Source: Patescibacteria group bacterium (lineage in GTDB: Bacteria; Patescibacteria; Dojkabacteria; J137). Taken from it: a stretch of 64,000 nt of DNA. Location: assembly GCA_963169855.1 (NCBI GenBank), contig CAUJCN010000002.1, positions 620,001 to 684,000 on the forward strand. Direction: 5' to 3'. Under the pieces are notes generated by a model. The model ran no database searches and was not told the DNA's origin. It saw only the letters and a program-made list of their open reading frames with translations. Below are positions 7,319 to 16,278 of the stretch, piece after piece (positions within the stretch are counted from its first letter, which is position 1; every line of letters begins with the position of its first letter). Made by a program: the position numbers and the translations under genes.

Positions 7319-9178
7319 TTATTGTTCTTGCGGTACAGGGTTTGCTGTAGGTTTCTCTTCAACTTTATTTAGATTAGAAGCTGGAATCGAAATTACTTTC
7401 TTTGGCTTTCTCATCAATTTATTAAGTACAAATTTGACCAATTTATATGCCACCGGAACGATTAATAAGAAAGCGATTAAAACAATTAGTGGATTCATCA
7501 AATCTTTATTCCTTTCGTAAAAGTTTTTAATTCCATTCAATCCAAATTGGATTGCCATTTCTCTGGATCTGGCAGCACCATTACTTTCCGGATAATTGTT
7601 TAAAACTTCTTCCTGCGACATTCCTGTAAGTTCAGTTTCAGATGGAACGACTCTAAGTTGTCGATCTTCTAAAGTTCCTAAGTCACCTACATAAGCAACT
7701 TCGACTGGAGCAGGGGTATTAGGATTGTCACTCGCTATGTGAATGTAAAAGTGATTTAAGTCTCCACCTATAAGTTCTGGGGCACTTTCTCCCCAGGTTG
7801 TATCAACACTAACCCAACCGAGTTCGGGGATATAAACTTCTACCCACTGGTGCTCAGAAGAATCCGAGCTATCAATTCCAGTGTACCCATATCCGAATAC
7901 AGCTCTCGCAGGAATCCCAACCGATCTCAGCAAGGCAATGTACAGATCTGAATATTCCATACAAACTGCAGCTCCGCCACGAAGAGTTGTTAATGCTCCT
8001 TGTCTTTCGTTAATTCCAAATCTTTTAACATTGCTGTAGTCGATCTTGTCGATCACATACTCATAAAGTCTTTCTGCAATTTCGTAAACAGGAGACTTAT
8101 CAGTAGTTAAATTACCTAGAGCAGAAATAGCCGCAGCTTTAACATCTGGCTCGTTGGCTTCCCAGAAATTTGCAGATTGTGTGTTCTCCTGAATAACCTC
8201 TGCAGGAATTGCTGATAATAATCCAGTGTATCTGGAATAATCTATGCTAGTTTTTTTCAGTTTGGCAAATCCTTTAATCGAAATTTCTCCTTCTGTCGCA
8301 GCAGAGATCGAAAATTCTGCAATTAAGTTTCCATTTTCATCTTTTCGAATCGAAGTTGGAGCAGGGGAGAATGATTCAAAAAATACTGACTGCTCAATAT
8401 TACCGCTCTTTATGTTTCTTGGAATAATTAATTTGAAAGTATTTGCTCCAAAAATAAAGTCACTAGATTTTTGATATTTCTGAATAATTTCGAATTCATA
8501 AGTTTGATCAGTACCAATTTCTATCCATCCACTTCTTCCTAAAAGATCTTCTTGTTTAAATCGAACATAGTAATAAGTTGCATCTTGAGTTACTTCGCCA
8601 TTAGGTATAGCAAAACTTAAACTTCCTAAAGTTTTTGGAATTTTCACCAAAGTGTTAATGACTTCTCTTCGATTGCCATCGTTGAAAACAAAATCAGTTG
8701 AGAGCCCAGGTATGAATACGTCTCTAACTTTTCCACTTTTATAAATTATTCCCTTAGACCTATATCCAACATAAACTGTAAAAGGTGTTCCTGCTTCGAT
8801 ATTTCTATCGAAAGTCACACGAAGGTTTGGATTTGTGCCAGTTTCTTCAATTCTGTAATTAGTGTATGCAGATCCATTCGCTCTTGTTATAGAAAGACTA
8901 TTCAAGGTATCGGGCACATTGCTTATTAGTTCTTCGTCGGGTCGAATGTCTGCAAAAAGTGTTGTTAAATCTTCGTTTCCAGCAGCAATGTAAATATCAG
9001 ACTGATCGATATTGATTGTTCGTTTCTCTGTTACTTGAACGTAATCATCTACAACCTCATAAGTTCTATCAATAGTTCTTGTGTATTGTTGAGCAGAAAC
9101 AATGTTAGCCAACAAAAAGAACCCAGAAACGGGCAATAAAGCTACTATCAATTTGTATCCAGTTACAGTGAATTTCAT
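7319..9178 (-). CDS. Secreted/membrane transglutaminase-like protein
   Basis: A 619-residue surface protein. Residues 1-30 form a signal peptide. Residues about 30-330 are beta-rich extracellular domains. The transglutaminase core follows, with the catalytic triad visible as Cys about 406 (GGAAVCMEYSDL), His about 443 (SEHQWVEV) and Asp about 458 (SVDTTWGE). A C-terminal membrane helix (about 560-585) and a basic cytoplasmic tail anchor it. Such proteins act as peptidases or crosslinkers on the cell surface. TATAAT (9192-9187) ends 8 nt before the ATG. The substrate is unknown. Confidence 0.88.
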   Translation of the reverse strand: MKFTVTGYKLIVALLPVSGFFLLANIVSAQQYTRTIDRTYEVVDDYVQVTEKRTINIDQSDIYIAAGNEDLTTLFADIRPDEELISNVPDTLNSLSITRANGSAYTNYRIEETGTNPNLRVTFDRNIEAGTPFTVYVGYRSKGIIYKSGKVRDVFIPGLSTDFVFNDGNRREVINTLVKIPKTLGSLSFAIPNGEVTQDATYYYVRFKQEDLLGRSGWIEIGTDQTYEFEIIQKYQKSSDFIFGANTFKLIIPRNIKSGNIEQSVFFESFSPAPTSIRKDENGNLIAEFSISAATEGEISIKGFAKLKKTSIDYSRYTGLLSAIPAEVIQENTQSANFWEANEPDVKAAAISALGNLTTDKSPVYEIAERLYEYVIDKIDYSNVKRFGINERQGALTTLRGGAAVCMEYSDLYIALLRSVGIPARAVFGYGYTGIDSSDSSEHQWVEVYIPELGWVSVDTTWGESAPELIGGDLNHFYIHIASDNPNTPAPVEVAYVGDLGTLEDRQLRVVPSETELTGMSQEEVLNNYPESNGAARSREMAIQFGLNGIKNFYERNKDLMNPLIVLIAFLLIVPVAYKLVKFVLNKLMRKPKKVISIPASNLNKVEEKPTANPVPQEQ

Positions 9179-9334
9179 CTGGGTAAATTATACAATTTAT
9201 AGTATATAATGACGATGTTCAGTAAAAATCGGTGTACATGAGAAAAGACACGAAAGTACAAAATTCGAAGATTGAAAAAGTCATCTGGCCCTAAATTATT
9301 AATCTAAAGACCTTTTGCTTCTAGCACTTTAATT

Positions 9335-11464
9335 ATGATTGATCTAGAAATTCTTAATCCTCCACAAAAAGAGGCTGTTTTACAGACAGATGGTCCTGTT
9401 CTTGTTCTTGCGGGTGCTGGATCAGGTAAAACAAGGGTTTTAACATACAGAACTGCATTCATACTGGGAACAGGTTTGGCGGGACCGGAAAATCTATTGA
9501 TTCTGACTTTTACAAATAAAGCTGCGGAAGAAATGAAGCACAGAGTTGCAGATATTCTTTCAAAAGAAAAAGAAACTAGCGGAATAAGAAATGTTCCTTG
9601 GATGGGAACTTTTCACTCTGTTTGTGTAAAAATCTTGAGAAAATATGGAAACGCAATTGGAGTAGATCGAAACTTCGTAATTTATGATTCTTCTGATCAG
9701 ACTGTTGCGATTAAGCATGCAATGGATAGAGCAAAGGTTTCTCAGAAAGACTTTAACCCAAATGCTATTCATAACTATATTTCTTCTGCTAAAAACGAGA
9801 TGATTTCCGCTGCAGACTATGAAGATAGAGCTCAGGGATATTTCCAAAATGCTGTTGCAGCCGTTTATCCGCATTATCAGGCAATACTCTCGGAAAACAA
9901 CGCCTTGGATTTCGATGATTTACTATTTAGAACAGTTCAGCTTGTTCAGCAGAGTAAAAGTGTAAGAGAAGTACTACAAGATACTTTCCGATATATTCTG
10001 GTTGATGAGTACCAAGATACCAATCACGCTCAGTATATGCTGATTAAAATACTTTCTGATAAACACAGAAACATTTGTTGTGTAGGAGACGATGATCAAA
10101 GTATTTACTCATTCAGAGGTGCAAATATTAGAAATATTCTCTCGTATGAAAAGGATTTTCCTGATTCAAAAATTATCAAATTGGAGCAAAACTACAGATC
10201 AACGCAGACGATTTTAGAAGCTTCTTATCAAGTTATTAGTAAGAATACAAAAAGGAAGGATAAAAAATTATGGACTGAGAACGAAGGCGGAGAAAAAATC
10301 GGAATTTATCAAGGATTCGACGACGAAGACGAAAGTAGATGGATTGTTTCGAGAGCAGAGGAGTTTATGGAAAAGGGAACTTCTCTAAAGGAAATGGCAG
10401 TTTTGTACAGAACTAATTCGCAATCCAGATCGTTAGAAGAAGCTTTTTTGAAAGCTGGAATTCCTTACAGAATTGTTGGAGGAATTCGATTCTATGATAG
10501 AAAAGAAATTAAAGATTTAATCGCGTACCTTAGAGTTCTTTATAATCAAAAGGATTCAATTTCGTTCCAAAGAATCATCAATGTTCCAAAAAGAGGAATT
10601 GGAGATAAAACAGCTTCGGATTTTATGGAAGATGCAAGATCTCACGGGTTTTCCCCAGCGGAATACTTGGAATCGGCAGAATCACTAAATCCTAAAATAA
10701 AAGTATTTGCAGAAATTATTCACGATTTAAAAAAGAATTTAGAAACTAGAAGCATTGTTGATTTCATGACTTACATGCTCGAAAGAACTAGATACTTGGA
10801 CGAATTCAAAGATGGAACAATAGAGTCAGAAAGTCGAATCGAAAATATCCAAGAACTTGTTAATGTAGCTTCAAAATATGAAGACATGCAGACTTCCGCA
10901 GCATTAGAAGCTTTTTTGGAAGAGGTTGGTCTTCTGGAAGGAAACAATACTAGCGAAGAGACTTTGGAATCAGTAACTCTAATGACAATCCATGCAGCTA
11001 AAGGTTTGGAATTCGAATACGTCTTTGTTTGTGGGATGGAAGAAAATTTGTTCCCACATTCAAATTCGTTAATGGATAGTTCGGAGATGGAAGAGGAGAG
11101 GAGGCTGGCTTACGTTGCGGTTACAAGAGCTAAAAAGAAGCTATTCTTAACCCATGCTCAAAAAAGAAAATATTTTGGTCAGACTCAGAGAAATATGAAA
11201 TCCCGATTTATTGGAGATATTTCTGAAGATTTGGTTGAAGATCTTTCGCCATCATTTTTATCGAGTGCAGATTTATGGGGAGACTCTCAATCTCCGGCAC
11301 CAAAAGTAAGGGCTAGTTACTCTACCGGCGATGAGGTTAGGCATGAATATTTCGGTAAGGGTGTGATTGATTACATGGATGACGAAATTGTAATTGTAGA
11401 TTTTGGAGGTGTTTATGGAAAAAAAGAGTTGATGATTGAATATGCAAAATTAACTAGGCTGTGA
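9335..11464 (+). CDS. pcrA: UvrD/PcrA-type superfamily 1 DNA helicase
   Basis: A 709-residue 3'-5' helicase for repair and replication restart. Motifs in order: Q motif LNPPQKEAV, Walker A AGAGSGKT, motif Ia TFTNKAAEEM, Walker B VDEYQDTN, motif III GDDDQSIYSFRGA, motif IV QNYRST, motif V TIHAAKGLEF, and motif VI VAVTRAKKKL. The C-terminus has the Tudor-like PcrA tail (GDEVRHEYFGKGVI), which binds RNA polymerase in PcrA. This tail and the length fit PcrA/UvrD better than Rep. Its 3' end overlaps a convergent GIY-YIG gene by 15 nt and ends in a repeat hairpin. Confidence 0.95.
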   Translation: MIDLEILNPPQKEAVLQTDGPVLVLAGAGSGKTRVLTYRTAFILGTGLAGPENLLILTFTNKAAEEMKHRVADILSKEKETSGIRNVPWMGTFHSVCVKILRKYGNAIGVDRNFVIYDSSDQTVAIKHAMDRAKVSQKDFNPNAIHNYISSAKNEMISAADYEDRAQGYFQNAVAAVYPHYQAILSENNALDFDDLLFRTVQLVQQSKSVREVLQDTFRYILVDEYQDTNHAQYMLIKILSDKHRNICCVGDDDQSIYSFRGANIRNILSYEKDFPDSKIIKLEQNYRSTQTILEASYQVISKNTKRKDKKLWTENEGGEKIGIYQGFDDEDESRWIVSRAEEFMEKGTSLKEMAVLYRTNSQSRSLEEAFLKAGIPYRIVGGIRFYDRKEIKDLIAYLRVLYNQKDSISFQRIINVPKRGIGDKTASDFMEDARSHGFSPAEYLESAESLNPKIKVFAEIIHDLKKNLETRSIVDFMTYMLERTRYLDEFKDGTIESESRIENIQELVNVASKYEDMQTSAALEAFLEEVGLLEGNNTSEETLESVTLMTIHAAKGLEFEYVFVCGMEENLFPHSNSLMDSSEMEEERRLAYVAVTRAKKKLFLTHAQKRKYFGQTQRNMKSRFIGDISEDLVEDLSPSFLSSADLWGDSQSPAPKVRASYSTGDEVRHEYFGKGVIDYMDDEIVIVDFGGVYGKKELMIEYAKLTRL

Positions 11465-11767
11465 AATATTGTCATTTCGAGCTTGTCGAGAAAGAGACAA
11501 TATTTTAATTGAATCCCAATCTTCATTAATCAAAGCAAGCTTCTTTCCATGAGACCACCTTTTTATTTGTTTTTCGAAGTCAATTGCATCAATTATATTA
11601 TTGAAATCAAATGATTTTTTCATCGCCAATGGTCTTCTCGAATAGGTATAGCCTTTCTTGTTAAGTCCTTGATTATGTTCAGACAATCTTCGATCTAGGT
11701 TGTTTGTAACTCCTGTGTAAAAAGTGCCATCAGAACACTCAAGAATGTATACGTAGTAAATTTTCAT
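11450..11767 (-). CDS. GIY-YIG nuclease family protein
   Basis: A 105-residue single-domain GIY-YIG protein (UPF0213/YhbQ type). It starts YYVYILECSDGTFYTGVTNNLDRRLSEHN, giving the two tyrosines and the arginine of the active site, then FEKQIKRW near the end. It may cut DNA, but small members are mostly uncharacterised. The last 15 or so residues (LSRQARNDN) are the translation of a dispersed hairpin repeat at 11464-11505, so the original C-terminus was probably replaced. TAAGAT (11779-11774) ends 6 nt before the ATG, predicting a leaderless mRNA. Confidence 0.9.
   Translation of the reverse strand: MKIYYVYILECSDGTFYTGVTNNLDRRLSEHNQGLNKKGYTYSRRPLAMKKSFDFNNIIDAIDFEKQIKRWSHGKKLALINEDWDSIKILSLSRQARNDNISQPS
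11464..11505. repeat. Dispersed hairpin repeat at the pcrA 3' end
   Basis: Perfect 10-bp outer arms (AAATATTGTC at 11464-11473 and GACAATATTT at 11496-11505) enclose a core containing TCGAGCTTGTCGAG. The core is of the type seen again at 11829, 18982 and 57161. It overlaps the pcrA stop and the C-terminal codons of the GIY-YIG gene. It may serve as a bidirectional terminator, as both sides are A/T rich. Confidence 0.75.
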
Positions 11768-11828
11768 AAGACAATCTTAGCTTGATGTTTGATAATATTC
11801 ATTGTGCTAGAAGACAACTTTTGTAGCA

Positions 11829-11859
11829 CTGTCGCATCTCGACAGGCTCGATGTGACAG
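11829..11859. repeat. Dispersed hairpin repeat, second copy
   Basis: CTGTCGCATC (11829-11838) pairs with GATGTGACAG (11850-11859), 10 bp with one G-U pair. The loop carries TCGACAGGCTC, the same core type as the other copies. It lies between the starts of two divergent genes, in otherwise featureless DNA. Confidence 0.7.
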
Positions 11860-11963
11860 CTATCTTTACCAGCCAGACTAATCACCATATGCTTTATATA
11901 ACTTCCGATTCGGCTTTACAATGTTATTCAACGGGTGTATGATCATAAGTTTTGTCTTAAATT

Positions 11964-12293
11964 ATGGGAAACACAAGTTTCGGTATTTTGGGTTCGGGGT
12001 ATGATTCATATTCAGAGGTTAATCCAGCTCATTTGAGTTATTGTAATTCGTTGGCCAAGGCTCTTGGATTAGATGGTATAGAGATTATGCCGGAGTCTGT
12101 ATCGTTCAGTAGAAGGTCGTGTGCTGCAACATTCAGAGTATTGGATCTTAATACAGACGAAACTAAAAAGGTTTGTATCTGTAAGAATGGAACTTTTCAT
12201 ATTACTGTTGATGGAGAAGCGATCGATTTCAAATCTTCAAAATACCCACAACTTCCTAATTGTCTTCAGCAAGTTTTCAGAGTAGAAGCGTAA
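11964..12293 (+). CDS. Hypothetical protein (109 aa)
   Basis: Not recognised. A small soluble protein, probably alpha/beta, with no membrane segment. Seven cysteines are spread through it without a clear metal motif. It lies 21 nt before trmD, but trmD has its own -10 at the end of this gene, so the two need not be cotranscribed. Coding status is supported by the codon pattern and tight packing, not by homology I can name. Confidence 0.6.
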   Translation: MGNTSFGILGSGYDSYSEVNPAHLSYCNSLAKALGLDGIEIMPESVSFSRRSCAATFRVLDLNTDETKKVCICKNGTFHITVDGEAIDFKSSKYPQLPNCLQQVFRVEA

Positions 12294-12314
12294 GCTTTCT
12301 GCTAAAATCATTGT

Positions 12315-12992
12315 ATGAAAATTGATATTCTGACATTATTCCCAAATTCGTTTTCTTTCTTGCAGGAAAGTATTATGAAGCGTGCGAAAGAAAGCGGAGC
12401 TGTGGAGATTAATATCCACAATATTCGAGACAAAGCTACTGATAAGCATAAAACTGCTGACGATAGACCTTTCGGAGGTGGGCCAGGAATGTTAATGAAG
12501 TTCGAGCCAATTTATAGATCTCTTAAATCTATTGGAGTTTATCCCGAAAGAGATGCTTCAACAAAAGTTCTATTCACCTCACCTAAAGGATCAAAATGGA
12601 CCCAGTCTATGGCTCAGGAATTCTCTCAAAATATAGATCGGTTGGTTATCATTTGTGGTCATTACGAAGGTGTGGATCAAAGAGTTTTGGATGAATTGGT
12701 AGACGCCGAAATTAGTATTGGAGATTACGTTTTATCTGGAGGAGAGCTTCCTGCACAAATTATTGTAGATTCGATTGTTAGGCTTATTCCAGGCGTTCTA
12801 GGAAACGAAGAGTCACCAATTAAGGAAACTGAATTTAAAGATGGTGAGGTTATTCCAGAGGCTCCTCAATATACCCGACCTGAGATCTTTGTAACAGACG
12901 AAGGGAAAGAGCTTAAAGTTCCAGATATTCTTCTTAGTGGTCATCACGCAGAAATAGAAAAGTGGAGAAATCAACACAGATCTTCTAATTAA
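12315..12992 (+). CDS. trmD: tRNA (guanine-N1)-methyltransferase TrmD
   Basis: A 225-residue SPOUT enzyme that makes m1G37 in tRNAs reading CUN, CCN and CGG codons, using S-adenosylmethionine. Diagnostic stretches: MKIDILTLFPNSF at the start, ADDRPFGGGPGMLMKFEP, CGHYEGVDQRV and the knot region GDYVLSGGELPAQIIVDS. The usual C-terminal helical domain is present. TAAAAT at 12303-12308 ends 6 nt before the ATG, so the mRNA is predicted leaderless. In many bacteria trmD sits with rpsP, rimM and rplS; here it is alone. Confidence 0.97.
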   Translation: MKIDILTLFPNSFSFLQESIMKRAKESGAVEINIHNIRDKATDKHKTADDRPFGGGPGMLMKFEPIYRSLKSIGVYPERDASTKVLFTSPKGSKWTQSMAQEFSQNIDRLVIICGHYEGVDQRVLDELVDAEISIGDYVLSGGELPAQIIVDSIVRLIPGVLGNEESPIKETEFKDGEVIPEAPQYTRPEIFVTDEGKELKVPDILLSGHHAEIEKWRNQHRSSN

Positions 12993-13049
12993 ACAGTCCC
13001 CGCTAACTAATTATTAATCCAAACGAATTTGTACACACCAGTGCTCCCG

Positions 13050-13088
13050 ATGTTACGAAATAAAATGTTACGCAAATTTACGTAACAT
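13050..13088. repeat. Triple ATGTTACG half-sites with a near-perfect 24-bp palindrome
   Basis: ATGTTACG occurs at 13050-13057 and 13065-13072, and inverted as CGTAACAT at 13081-13088. Positions 13065-13088 form a 24-bp palindrome with one mismatched pair. It lies between two convergent gene ends, where a promoter operator would be unusual. Confidence 0.7.
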
Positions 13089-13137
13089 TAGGCGCGAAAA
13101 ATGGATAAGTTTGTCAAAATTGTAGGTAAAGATGGGA

Positions 13138-15408
13138 TTATTTAATAACTCGTTTGATTAATTCTTCAGTGAAAAGTGCGCCATGGAAAGGATGGAAAAG
13201 TGCTTCCGCAATTTCGGTAGGAAGTGCGACTAGTTTTGTCTTTGCATCAGCTGTAACTATGTAGCTATACCTTTCTCCAGTTGGTAGAGTAGCAGAAATG
13301 GTCAAACTATCTCCGGTTTCAAGTTTCTTGAAACTTCCAAGTTTAATAGCTGGAGAAATTAACTCGCTTTTGCCATTTCTCGAATATCGTAGTGTTAGTC
13401 CTGATTTATTAATAAAGCTTAGCGAACCGTCTAGCTTGTTTGTGATGTTAATAATTGGAGTTATGAATACATTTTCTTGGTTAATTTCAATGTCTTGTAA
13501 TGTACCTGCACGTCTTAAATCATTAAGTCTTTCCTTCAGTTCGTCGAAATATTTATCCAGAATAGTATTAGATTCATTAATTTTTAAGTGTAATTTAGCA
13601 ATGGCTTCTGAATGTAGTCTCTTTAATTCCTCGCTACTTTCAGCATCGCTTAGTGTAATATCTTCTGAAAGTTCACTTTGTGAACTCTTTAATTCTCTAA
13701 AAATAGCTTCGTAATTTCTCTCGGGTGCGTTAAGTAAGTTGGTTAGCGCAGATGTTTTTTCTTCTAGCCTCTGTAAAATAGCCCTTAGTTTATCTGGCAT
13801 TTGTGGACCAACCTCCGCTACTGGAGCTTCTTTGGAGGGAGTCGTCACTGGGCTTTGTGGAATGATTGGAGTAAGATTTCCTGTTAAAGGCTGCCCAGCT
13901 TTCTCGGCAGGTTTTTCTGCACCAACTTTACTTGCAAGTTTTTGAACAAGATCTACCAATGCAACGATATTAGGATTTTCGTCCTGAATTAGTCTATCAA
14001 TTGCAGCTTGAATATCTGGAGTAAGAGCTGAAGACCCTCCTGATAAAAAGAATTTGGTCACAATCGCTACATCTGGATTGATAGTATCGTTGAATTTTTC
14101 TTTTGGTTTAAATCCGTTTAGGGTTCTAGTTAAATCTTCTTTGTATGATCGTTCTGTAGTAGGACTTTCTTTTCTTTTCTCACCCAGTTTGTACCCAACG
14201 ATTTGGAAAGCAATTTTGTCAAAAAAGATTCCCAAGCTAGATTCCAATACTCCTTGTGCAATCTCCCAATCTTTACCTAATTTATCCAAAGTTTTTGGAG
14301 CAGAGTTGAATGTGTTCTTCGCTTTTTCAATTTCTGTAGCTAGTTCCTCTGTAGGGGTTTTCATTCCGTTGATTATTTCTTGAAGTTCAGAAAGAAGCTG
14401 ACGATTCTTTGTATCTCTCTGTGTATCCTCCTCAGTATCTGATCTAATTTCAGTAACAAGTAACGCACGATTCATTGTGCTAAATGTCATAAGATCGGAA
14501 TTGTTTAGATCAAGCTGGGCTATACGGTTGAACTGTACTTGCATCTCTTCGGTTCTTCTGATCATTTCGTCGTTTGATATTATATTACTATCAATATCAG
14601 AAAGTAATTCCTCTGCCTTTTCGTGAATTTGCTGTATTGTTTGATCTGTACCTTCCAAATAAGAACGGGCACTCTCGATATCTTCTACTTGCTGTCCTGT
14701 AAGATGGGCATTAAAGTAAATTACTAAGTTATTAAGAGCGTTGATTGATTCACTAAGAGCAGCTTTCACTTCATCTCTTGCATCTATCATTTCTGATGTG
14801 TTTGGTCCTTGTTTTTGTCTGTCGGATAGTTTTGATAGTGCAGCTGTTATCTGTGCTTTAGCTTTCTTTCTAGCTTCCGCCACAGAATCGTTCATGTTTT
14901 CTGGAGTTAGGTTGTCTACATCGATTTTGTAAGCTAACTTTGTAAATTCTAGAATCATCGCACCAAGCCCAATATTTTCAAACATTTGCTCTAAAAGCTT
15001 ATGAGAGGGATGCTCTTTCGCCTCAGAGACCGGTAGCTTCTCTTTGTATTCTAGATAGGAAGTTAAAAAATTCTTTGCATAGTTTTTTACTTCGATAGCA
15101 CGCACAGCAGGTGTTTGTACTGTCTCGGCAGAACTTCCTGGAGCTTGAGCCATAGAACTCATTCTTGTTAAAGCTTCGGCTCTCTTTCTCCTTTCGGTAT
15201 ACTGTTCTTCAACTTTTATAAGACTTTGCTCGAGTCGACTGAGTTCTTCTGATCCCAAAGTTCTTACATATTCTGGAAGTGAAATTTTCTGTGCAGCTAA
15301 CATCTGCTCAATTTTGCTAACTATTGCGTTTTCGTTTATTCGTCCGAGATCTACAGGTGCTTTTAGAGGTGGAAAGGGCTTATTTGTATTTAATGCAGAT
15401 TCTGCCAT
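13138..15408 (-). CDS. Large helical/coiled-coil hypothetical protein (756 aa)
   Basis: Not recognised. A soluble 756-residue protein without signal peptide or membrane segment, dominated by charged helices rich in E, K, Q, L and S. Likely coiled coils lie at about 35-80, 240-300 and 540-630. A Pro-rich linker sits around 500-535, and a short beta-rich C-terminal domain follows (about 650-750). TATGAT (15420-15415) ends 6 nt before the ATG, so the mRNA is probably leaderless. It is divergent from the rRNA methyltransferase gene 42 bp away; a second helical orphan (16275-17021) lies beyond. It could be a scaffold or cytoskeletal protein. Confidence 0.7.
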   Translation of the reverse strand: MAESALNTNKPFPPLKAPVDLGRINENAIVSKIEQMLAAQKISLPEYVRTLGSEELSRLEQSLIKVEEQYTERRKRAEALTRMSSMAQAPGSSAETVQTPAVRAIEVKNYAKNFLTSYLEYKEKLPVSEAKEHPSHKLLEQMFENIGLGAMILEFTKLAYKIDVDNLTPENMNDSVAEARKKAKAQITAALSKLSDRQKQGPNTSEMIDARDEVKAALSESINALNNLVIYFNAHLTGQQVEDIESARSYLEGTDQTIQQIHEKAEELLSDIDSNIISNDEMIRRTEEMQVQFNRIAQLDLNNSDLMTFSTMNRALLVTEIRSDTEEDTQRDTKNRQLLSELQEIINGMKTPTEELATEIEKAKNTFNSAPKTLDKLGKDWEIAQGVLESSLGIFFDKIAFQIVGYKLGEKRKESPTTERSYKEDLTRTLNGFKPKEKFNDTINPDVAIVTKFFLSGGSSALTPDIQAAIDRLIQDENPNIVALVDLVQKLASKVGAEKPAEKAGQPLTGNLTPIIPQSPVTTPSKEAPVAEVGPQMPDKLRAILQRLEEKTSALTNLLNAPERNYEAIFRELKSSQSELSEDITLSDAESSEELKRLHSEAIAKLHLKINESNTILDKYFDELKERLNDLRRAGTLQDIEINQENVFITPIINITNKLDGSLSFINKSGLTLRYSRNGKSELISPAIKLGSFKKLETGDSLTISATLPTGERYSYIVTADAKTKLVALPTEIAEALFHPFHGALFTEELIKRVIK

Positions 15409-15450
15409 TCAATAATCATATCAGATATTAATTAGTGTTAAAATAGGCGT

Positions 15451-16278
15451 ATGATACAGAAGAAATTCACATATTCACAAAATTTTGTAAAAAGCCCAGG
15501 TTTAATCAGGGGACTTTTAGATAAAACAAATATTGGCCTCGAAGATGTAGTATTGGATATTGGAGCAGGTAGAGGAAAAATTACAAAAGAATTATGTAAG
15601 GTTGCAGGAAGTGTAATTGCATACGAGCAAGATAGGACATTCTGGGATCTTTTGAAAGAGATTAAGGATGACAAAGAAGTTAATCCAAGAAACAATTTAA
15701 ATTTAGTCTTTCAAGACTTTTTAAAAGCATATTTGCCTCAGGATAAATACAAAGTCTTTTCGAACATTCCATTTAATCAAACTGCAAGAATTGTAGAAAA
15801 ACTATTGTTGGGAAAGAATCCCCCAGTTAGTACTTATCTTTTTATGCAATTCGAAGCAGCAAGAAGATATGTTGGAAGGCCAATTGGAAGGGAAATGATG
15901 CTATCAATAATTCTAAAACATTCGTTCAAAACTAAAATCATTCATAATTTTGATGCAGAAGATTTCACCCCACCTCCAGGAGTTCAAGTTGTGTTGGTTG
16001 AATTCATAAGAAATGAAGATTTTAATCAACAGGAATTTAGAAAATTTGGTCAGTTTGTAAAATTCTTCTTCAAATTAGGTCATCCAGAATTAATAAAGTC
16101 ACTTAGAAAAATCTTTACAGAACCACAAGTTCAGAAAATGTTCTCGAACTTTCAAATGAAAAGAGACGCTACTTTAGGAGATATTGGAATTAGAGAATGG
16201 ACTGAAATCTACGATGTGTTTAATACTCTTGTAGACGATAAAAAAAGAAGAATCATCTACGGAATCGAGAAAAGCTAG
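15451..16278 (+). CDS. Erm/KsgA-family rRNA adenine N6-methyltransferase
   Basis: A 275-residue SAM-dependent methyltransferase. It begins with the SQNFVKSPGLIRGLLDK motif, followed by the SAM loop LDIGAGRGKITKEL (about 31-44) and the acidic residue of YEQD. The catalytic motif is SNIPFN (about 104-109). KsgA usually has NLPYN; NIPFN or NIPYN with this N-terminus is more like Erm 23S rRNA A2058 methyltransferases, and the C-terminus is also Erm-like (SLRKIFTEPQVQKMF). TAAAAT (15439-15444) ends 6 nt before the ATG. Whether it acts on 16S or 23S rRNA cannot be decided by eye. Confidence 0.85.
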   Translation: MIQKKFTYSQNFVKSPGLIRGLLDKTNIGLEDVVLDIGAGRGKITKELCKVAGSVIAYEQDRTFWDLLKEIKDDKEVNPRNNLNLVFQDFLKAYLPQDKYKVFSNIPFNQTARIVEKLLLGKNPPVSTYLFMQFEAARRYVGRPIGREMMLSIILKHSFKTKIIHNFDAEDFTPPPGVQVVLVEFIRNEDFNQQEFRKFGQFVKFFFKLGHPELIKSLRKIFTEPQVQKMFSNFQMKRDATLGDIGIREWTEIYDVFNTLVDDKKRRIIYGIEKS

